Assembly (NCBI RefSeq): GCF_019402665.1
Contig: NZ_VSST01000099.1
Coordinates: forward strand, 1 to 35,472
From: Bradyrhizobium canariense
Lineage (GTDB): Bacteria; Pseudomonadota; Alphaproteobacteria; Rhizobiales; Xanthobacteraceae
DNA: 35,472 bases
Reading direction: 5' to 3'
Shown here: positions 30,703-35,472 of the stretch, one piece after another
How positions within the stretch are numbered: position 1 is the first letter of the stretch
Layout of the letters: every line of letters starts with the position of its first letter
Notes under the pieces: generated by a model
The model's database searches: none
The model's input: the letters and a program-made list of their open reading frames with translations, nothing else
Told to the model about the DNA's origin: nothing
Made by a program: the position numbers and the translations under genes

Positions 30703-31701
30703 ATGCAACTCGGCATGATCGGCCTCGGCCGGATGGGCGGCAACATCGTTCGCCGCCTGATGCGCCACGGCCATTCGACCGTGGTCTACGACAAGGACGC
30801 CAAGGCCGTCGCCGGCCTTGCCGCAGACGGCGCGGTCGGCTCGGCGACGCTCGAAGAGTTCATTGCGAAACTGGAGCGGCCGCGCGCGGCGTGGGTGATG
30901 CTGCCGGCCGGCCACATCACCGAGACCACGATCGACACGATCGCGGGCGCGATGCAGGAAGGCGACGTCATCATCGACGGCGGCAACACGTTCTGGCAGG
31001 ACGACGTCCGCCGCGGCAAGGCGCTGAAGCAGCGCGGCATCCACTATGTCGACGTCGGCACCTCCGGCGGCGTCTGGGGCCTCGACCGCGGCTATTGCAT
31101 GATGATCGGCGGCGAGAAACAGGTGGTCGATCGGCTCGATCCGATCTTCGCCGCGCTCGCGCCCGGCGCCGGCGACATTTCGCGCACGGAGGGACGTGAG
31201 GGCCGCGATCCCCGCATCGAGCAGGGCTACATCCATGCCGGCCCCGTCGGCGCCGGGCATTTCGTCAAGATGATCCACAACGGTATCGAATACGGCCTGA
31301 TGCAGGCCTATGCCGAAGGTTTTGACATCCTCAAGAACGCCAACATCGAGGCCTTGCCGGCGGATCATCGTTACGATTTCGATCTCGCCGATATCGCCGA
31401 GGTGTGGCGGCGTGGCAGCGTGATCCCGTCCTGGCTGCTCGATCTCACCTCGACGGCGCTCGCCGACAGCCCGGCGTTGACGGAATATTCCGGTTTCGTC
31501 GACGATTCCGGCGAAGGACGCTGGACTGTGAACGCGGCGATCGACGAGGCCGTGCCGGCCGAAGTCCTGACCGCGGCGCTGTTCGCACGTTTCCGTTCCC
31601 GCAAGGAACACACCTTCGCCGAGAAAATTCTCTCAGCGATGCGAGCCGGCTTCGGCGGCCACAAGGAGCCGAAGCAGCCGGCTGCTTCGAAGCCGAAATA
31701 G
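30703..31701 (+). CDS. gnd: 6-phosphogluconate dehydrogenase, decarboxylating (short form)
   Basis: A 332-residue enzyme converting 6-phosphogluconate to ribulose-5-phosphate, CO2 and NAD(P)H. The Rossmann motif is 'GMIGLGRMGGNIVRRL' (4-19), the substrate-binding 'VDVGTSGGVWGL' is near 115-127, and the catalytic Lys189 and Asn193 are in 'HFVKMIHNGIEYG'. It is the short type (about 330 residues, versus about 470 in E. coli Gnd), a form often NAD-dependent, with a reduced C-terminal domain. The start has AATTCCTCAA upstream with no strong ribosome site, but conserved sequence begins at Met1. It lies 13 bases after tal-pgi and 28 bases before zwf. Confidence 0.95.
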   Translation: MQLGMIGLGRMGGNIVRRLMRHGHSTVVYDKDAKAVAGLAADGAVGSATLEEFIAKLERPRAAWVMLPAGHITETTIDTIAGAMQEGDVIIDGGNTFWQDDVRRGKALKQRGIHYVDVGTSGGVWGLDRGYCMMIGGEKQVVDRLDPIFAALAPGAGDISRTEGREGRDPRIEQGYIHAGPVGAGHFVKMIHNGIEYGLMQAYAEGFDILKNANIEALPADHRYDFDLADIAEVWRRGSVIPSWLLDLTSTALADSPALTEYSGFVDDSGEGRWTVNAAIDEAVPAEVLTAALFARFRSRKEHTFAEKILSAMRAGFGGHKEPKQPAASKPK

Positions 31702-31729
31702 CAATTAGCAGAGCGAAGGCCAATAGTTC

Positions 31730-33241
31730 GTGACAAAAGACCCGCAAGCCAAGCGCAAGCCGGAAAATTGCGCCTTCGTCATCTTTGGTGTCACCGGCGA
31801 CCTCACCCATCGGCTGGTGATGCCATCGCTCTACAATCTGGCGGCCGAGCATCTGTTACCGGAAAAGTTCTGCGTGGTCGGCGTCGCCCGCCGGGGCCAG
31901 TCGGACGACGAGCTGCGCGACAGCCTGTTAAAGGGCTTGCGCCAGTTCGCGACCCGGCCGGTGGACGACGACATTGCCAAGAAGCTGCTGGAATGCGTGA
32001 CCTTCGTCGAAGCCGACGCAAAGGATCCGCCATCCTTTGATCGCCTGCGCGAGCATCTGGATTCCCTGGAATGCGCGCAGGACACCGGCGGCAACCGGCT
32101 GTTCTACCTGGCGACCCCGCCGGCCGCGTTCGCGCCGACCGCGCGCGAGCTCGGCCGCACCGGCATGATGAAGGAGAACGGCGCGTGGCGGCGGCTGGTG
32201 ATCGAAAAGCCGTTCGGCACCGACCTCGCCTCCGCGCGCGCGCTGAATGGCGAGCTGCTGAAGATCATGGACGAGCACCAGATCTACCGGATCGATCACT
32301 ATCTCGGCAAGGAGACGGTGCAGAACATCCTGGTGCTGCGCTTTGCCAACGGCATGTTCGAGCCGATCTGGAATCGCAACCATATCGACCACATCCAGAT
32401 CACGGTGGAGGAAAAGCTCGGCGTCGGCCATCGCGGCGGCTTCTACGATGCCACCGGCGCGCTGCGCGATATGGTGCCGAACCATCTGTTTCAGCTGATG
32501 TCGCTGGTCGCGATGGAGCCGCCGGCGCGTTTCGATGCCCATTCCGTGCGCTCCGAGAAAGCCGAGATTCTGACCTCGATTCAGCGCCCGAGCGAAGAAG
32601 AAGCGCTGAAGAGCTCGGTGCGCGCCCAATATCTGTCGGGGCGCATCGGCGACGATGAGATCCCGGACTATCGCAAAACCGAGGACGTCAAACCCGGCAG
32701 CACCACCGAGACCTATGTCGCGCTGAAACTGATGATCGACAATTGGCGCTGGGCCGGCGTGCCGTTCTATTTGCGGACCGGCAAGGCGCTCGGCCACAAG
32801 CGCACCGAGGTCGCGATCAAGTTCAAGCAGGCGCCGCTGTCGATGTTCTCAGGCACGGCTGTCGATCGCCTCTCCCAGAACTTCCTCACGATCGGCATCG
32901 CACCGACGGAGACCATCGAGCTCCAGTTCAACGCCAAGATCCCGGGGCCGAGCGTCACCATCGACGGCGTCGAGATGAAGTTTCGCTATGGCGACTATTT
33001 CCGGGCCGATCCCTCGACCGGCTACGAGACGCTGATCTACGACTGCATGATCGGCGACAACATCCTGTTCCAGCGCGCCGACGGCATCGAAGCCGGGTGG
33101 CAGGCGGTGCAGCCGTTCCTGGACGCCTGGAAGAACGCGGGCAGCAACGGCATCGAGACCTATCAAGCCGGCAGCGACGGCCCCGCCTGCGCCGATGAAT
33201 TGCTCCGCCGCGACGGCCGAAGCTGGCGTAAGTTTTCGTGA
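31730..33241 (+). CDS. zwf: glucose-6-phosphate 1-dehydrogenase
   Basis: A 503-residue enzyme (EC 1.1.1.49/363) oxidising glucose-6-phosphate to 6-phosphogluconolactone. Coenzyme motif 'IFGVTGDLTHRLV' (18-30) is a variant of GASGDLA. The substrate motif 'RIDHYLGKETVQN' (from Arg187) holds the catalytic Asp-His. Other hallmarks are 'HLFQLMSLVAMEPP' and 'FYLRTGKALGHKRTEV'. The start is GTG 31730, since no ATG precedes the coenzyme-binding fold in frame; GAAGG lies upstream. Its TGA overlaps the pgl GTG. Confidence 0.96.
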   Translation: MTKDPQAKRKPENCAFVIFGVTGDLTHRLVMPSLYNLAAEHLLPEKFCVVGVARRGQSDDELRDSLLKGLRQFATRPVDDDIAKKLLECVTFVEADAKDPPSFDRLREHLDSLECAQDTGGNRLFYLATPPAAFAPTARELGRTGMMKENGAWRRLVIEKPFGTDLASARALNGELLKIMDEHQIYRIDHYLGKETVQNILVLRFANGMFEPIWNRNHIDHIQITVEEKLGVGHRGGFYDATGALRDMVPNHLFQLMSLVAMEPPARFDAHSVRSEKAEILTSIQRPSEEEALKSSVRAQYLSGRIGDDEIPDYRKTEDVKPGSTTETYVALKLMIDNWRWAGVPFYLRTGKALGHKRTEVAIKFKQAPLSMFSGTAVDRLSQNFLTIGIAPTETIELQFNAKIPGPSVTIDGVEMKFRYGDYFRADPSTGYETLIYDCMIGDNILFQRADGIEAGWQAVQPFLDAWKNAGSNGIETYQAGSDGPACADELLRRDGRSWRKFS

Positions 33242-33990
33242 CGGCGATGGCCGGACAGCCGAAGCTGATCGTCGCGGCCGACGCCGAGGCTCTCGCCCGG
33301 GCCGCGGCCGAACGGGTGATGGCGCGAATCGCGGCCAATCCCGGGCGCATCGCGATCTGCCTGACCGGCGGCTCCAGCCCGAAGAAGCTCTACCAGCTGC
33401 TGGGCAGCGACGCCTGGCGCGAAAAAATCCCGTGGGAGCGCGTGCACTGGTTCATCGGTGACGAGCGCTTCGTGCCCGAAAGCGATCCCCTCAACAACAT
33501 GGCGGTCGCGCGCGCGACCTTTCTCGATCGCAACGCGCCCTTCGGCCATGTTCACCCGATCCCGACGACGGCTGACACCCCCGATCAGAGCGCCGAGGCC
33601 TATGCGCGCGAGCTGCAGGCTTTCTACGGCGCGGAAAGCCTGGATCCGGCACGGCCGCTGTTCGACATGGTTTTGATGGGCGCGGGCCCGGACGGCCACA
33701 CCGCTTCGCTGTTCCCGGGCTATCCTGCAATCGAGGAGACGCGACGCTGGGTGGTCGGCGTCCCCAAGGCCAATGTTGCCCCCTTCGTGCCGCGGGTCTC
33801 GCTCACCCTGCCCGCGCTGGCGTCATGCCGCGAAATGCTGTTCGAGATAGCGGGGCATGACAAGCAGCCGATCTTGACGCGCCTCCTCAATGGCGAGACT
33901 TTGCCGGCTGTACGCGCGCGCTCGAATGGCGAGACCGTCTGGCTGGTCGACCAGGCCGCGCTTCCGGAGGGAATACGTGGCGGGCGTTGA
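33238..33990 (+). CDS. pgl: 6-phosphogluconolactonase
   Basis: A 250-residue DevB-type 6-phosphogluconolactonase (EC 3.1.1.31) of the glucosamine-6-phosphate isomerase fold. 'ICLTGGSSPKKLYQLL', 'HWFIGDERFVP', 'HPIPT' and 'DMVLMGAGPDGHTASLFPG' are typical, with the catalytic His in the last. The GTG at 33238 overlaps the zwf stop; ATG 33247 three codons later is an alternative. Between zwf and gntK it completes the oxidative branch. Its stop lies within the start of gntK. Confidence 0.95.
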   Translation: MTAMAGQPKLIVAADAEALARAAAERVMARIAANPGRIAICLTGGSSPKKLYQLLGSDAWREKIPWERVHWFIGDERFVPESDPLNNMAVARATFLDRNAPFGHVHPIPTTADTPDQSAEAYARELQAFYGAESLDPARPLFDMVLMGAGPDGHTASLFPGYPAIEETRRWVVGVPKANVAPFVPRVSLTLPALASCREMLFEIAGHDKQPILTRLLNGETLPAVRARSNGETVWLVDQAALPEGIRGGR

Positions 33991-34507
33991 AGCACCTTGT
34001 GCATTGATCGTGATGGGCGTGTCGGGTTCGGGCAAGAGTACGGTTGCAAAAGCGCTGGGCGAGCGCCTCGGCTGGCGCTTCGAGGACGGCGACAGCTTTC
34101 ATCCCGCCAGCAATGTCGAGAAGATGCGGGCCGGCCATCCCCTCACCGATGAGGACCGCTGGCCCTGGCTCAATGCCATTGCCGACGAGATCGCGCGGGT
34201 CTGTGACAAGGGCGAGCACGTCATCATCGCCTGCTCGGCGCTGAAGCATACTTATCGGGACGTGCTGCTGCGCGGACGCGACGACGTCCGCTTCATCTTC
34301 CTGAGGGGCACGAAGGAGCTGATCGCCGCACGCCTGGCGCAACGCAAGGGGCACTTCATGCCGCCCGGCCTGCTGACGAGCCAGTTCAACACGCTGGAGC
34401 CGCCGGAGGCTGGCGAGCACGTGATCACCGTCTCGATCGACGAATCCGTGGAAGCGATCGTGGACGGCGCGGTGCGGCAGTTGAAACTGGGCGGCGCGAA
34501 ACGCTGA
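33977..34507 (+). CDS. gntK: gluconokinase
   Basis: A 176-residue shikimate kinase-like gluconokinase (EC 2.7.1.12) making 6-phosphogluconate. Walker A is 'GVSGSGKST' (14-22); 'FEDGDSFHPASNVEKM', 'DRWPWL' and 'CSALKHTYRDVLR'-like residues follow. The GTG start 33977 is chosen for its GGAGG at 33966-33970, 6 bases upstream; it overlaps the end of pgl by 14 bases. Longer in-frame starts (33890) would overlap pgl by 100 bases and add non-family sequence. Links external gluconate to the pathway. Confidence 0.92.
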   Translation: MAGVEAPCALIVMGVSGSGKSTVAKALGERLGWRFEDGDSFHPASNVEKMRAGHPLTDEDRWPWLNAIADEIARVCDKGEHVIIACSALKHTYRDVLLRGRDDVRFIFLRGTKELIAARLAQRKGHFMPPGLLTSQFNTLEPPEAGEHVITVSIDESVEAIVDGAVRQLKLGGAKR

Positions 34508-34541
34508 GGCCAAACACCCAAGAAACACCCAAGGGACCGTC

Positions 34542-35354
34542 ATGACAAAAATCTCGCTCGTCGTCTCCGACGTCGACGGTACGCTGCTGACCAAGGACAA
34601 GACGCTGACCGACCGCGCGAGGTCCGCGGTGCAGCGTCTGCACCAGGCCGGCATCGGTTTCACGATTACGTCGAGCCGCCCCGCGATCGGCATGCGCTTC
34701 CTGATCGAGCCGCTGGCGCTCTGGCTGCCGGTCGGCCCGTTCAACGGCTCCTCGATCGTCGACCCCGAGATGAATCCGGTCGAGCAGCATCTCATCCCTG
34801 CCGGCGCGGCCGAGCGAAGCTTGCAAATTCTCCGGGACTTCGGCGCCGACATCTGGCTGTTCACCACCGACAAATGGCTGATCGACAGGCCTGATGGCCA
34901 ATACGTCGCTCACGAGCAACATACGATCCGCTCCGATCCGACCATCATCGCGGATTTCTCGCCGTATCTCGCCAGCGCCTGCAAGATCGTCGGCGCCAGC
35001 GCCGATGCGGCGGGCCTCGAGCATTGCGAGAAGGCGATGCAGAAGGCGCTCGGCAGCGAGGCGATGGCCGTGCGTTCGCAAACCTATTATCTCGACATCA
35101 CCCCGCCCGGCTTCGACAAGGGCACATTCGTGCAAGCCATGGCCAAGCGCCTCGGCATTTCAACCGACGCGGTCGCCACGATCGGCGACATGCAGAACGA
35201 CCTCGCGATGTTCCGCGTCAGCGGCACCTCGATCGCGATGGGCAATGCGGCCGACGACGTCAAGGACCAGGCCACCCACGTCACCGCGTCCAACGAGCAG
35301 GACGGTTTTGCGGAGGCGATGGAGATGATTTTGAAGCGGAACGGGAGCGGGTAG
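34542..35354 (+). CDS. Cof-type HAD-IIB family hydrolase
   Basis: A 270-residue sugar-phosphatase-like HAD hydrolase. Motif I is 'VVSDVDGTLL' with Asp10 (nucleophile) and Asp12; motif II 'TITSSRP'; motif III Lys near 'FDKGTFVQAM'; motif IV 'GDMQNDLAMF'. The cap 'PLALWLPVGPFNGSSIV...' is of the C2B (IIB) type. Substrate unknown; its position 34 bases after gntK in the pentose phosphate operon suggests a sugar phosphate or phosphogluconate-related compound, or removal of toxic side-products (inference). Confidence 0.9.
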   Translation: MTKISLVVSDVDGTLLTKDKTLTDRARSAVQRLHQAGIGFTITSSRPAIGMRFLIEPLALWLPVGPFNGSSIVDPEMNPVEQHLIPAGAAERSLQILRDFGADIWLFTTDKWLIDRPDGQYVAHEQHTIRSDPTIIADFSPYLASACKIVGASADAAGLEHCEKAMQKALGSEAMAVRSQTYYLDITPPGFDKGTFVQAMAKRLGISTDAVATIGDMQNDLAMFRVSGTSIAMGNAADDVKDQATHVTASNEQDGFAEAMEMILKRNGSG

Positions 35355-35372
35355 ACGGGCCGGCTGGTTTCA

Positions 35373-35472
35373 CCTCTCCCGCCTGCGGGAGAGGTCGCCG
35401 CGTAGCGGCGGGTGAGGGCTCTCTCCTCTCGGGGGCTCTCGCCGGCGGAGAGACCCCCACCCCAGCCCTCCC
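35373..35472. repeat. composite hairpin repeat, family C, copy 4 (truncated by window)
   Basis: Hairpin 'cctctcccgcctgcgggagagg' at 35373-35394 is followed by 'tcgccgcgtagcggcgggtgagggctct' and then 'ggagagacccccaccc', as in the copy at 21629. The second hairpin is cut by the end of the window. It follows the HAD gene by 18 bases and may mark the end of the operon. Confidence 0.85.

Overview
The window looks like chromosomal DNA of a free-living or symbiotic alphaproteobacterium of the Bradyrhizobium / Rhodopseudomonas group. This rests on the high GC content, a D-tartrate dehydratase with the active-site numbering of the enzyme characterised in Bradyrhizobium, a fused transaldolase-phosphoglucose isomerase at the head of a pentose phosphate operon, a pqqABCDE operon, a GGAAC-N17-CGTT promoter of the EcfG general-stress type, and interspersed palindromic repeats. 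The species is an inference; no rRNA, tRNA, phage, IS element or CRISPR array is visible. It is mostly dense housekeeping and accessory metabolism.

Layout. 1-237: repeat-like spacer. 238-1590 (+): malonyl-CoA decarboxylase. 1591-1941: spacer with two copies of a palindromic repeat. 1942-5432 (-): amidase, glutathione peroxidase and a DUF3297 protein in tight order, then (past a repeat) D-tartrate dehydratase. 5636-5893 (-): small DUF6894-type protein. 6143-10549 (+): PQQ biosynthesis operon pqqA (26 codons), pqqB, pqqC, pqqD, pqqE, ending in an overlapping proline iminopeptidase-like hydrolase. 10695-11372 (+): unknown protein. 11601-16445 (+): three-gene 2-oxoacid oxidoreductase, made of a GltD-like FAD/NAD(P)/Fe-S subunit, a fused gamma-alpha subunit and a TPP beta subunit. 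16449-18460 (-): class III nucleotide cyclase joined through one membrane helix to an FGE/SUMF1-like domain, plus an exported DUF4399 protein. 18765-19865 (+): two exported small proteins, one DsrE-like. 20102-21578 (+): ArsR regulator with a tandem palindromic operator, SRPBCC/AHSA1 protein, tiny membrane protein and DUF1801 protein. 21808-26580 (-): prkA-yeaH-spoVR operon behind an EcfG-type promoter. 26880-27509 (-): membrane protein of unknown function. 27840-35354 (+): tal-pgi, gnd, zwf, pgl, gntK and a Cof-type HAD phosphatase.

How the genes work together. The last operon covers the oxidative pentose phosphate pathway (Zwf, Pgl, Gnd) with gluconate entry (GntK) and the rearrangement/isomerisation steps (Tal-Pgi). 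The pqq operon makes the cofactor for periplasmic alcohol/aldose dehydrogenases, none of which is encoded here. The 2-oxoacid oxidoreductase probably passes electrons between a 2-oxoacid (perhaps 2-oxoglutarate) and NAD(P) or ferredoxin. The prkA operon is probably a stationary-phase or stress kinase module.

Most interesting points: the EcfG-type promoter in front of prkA-yeaH-spoVR; the two CATAAC-N6-GTTATG palindromes in the arsR promoter; the transmembrane cyclase-SUMF1 fusion; and the 2-oxoacid:NAD(P)-type complex with a palindromic repeat between its alpha and beta genes. I see no clear evidence of a wholly new defence or mobile system.
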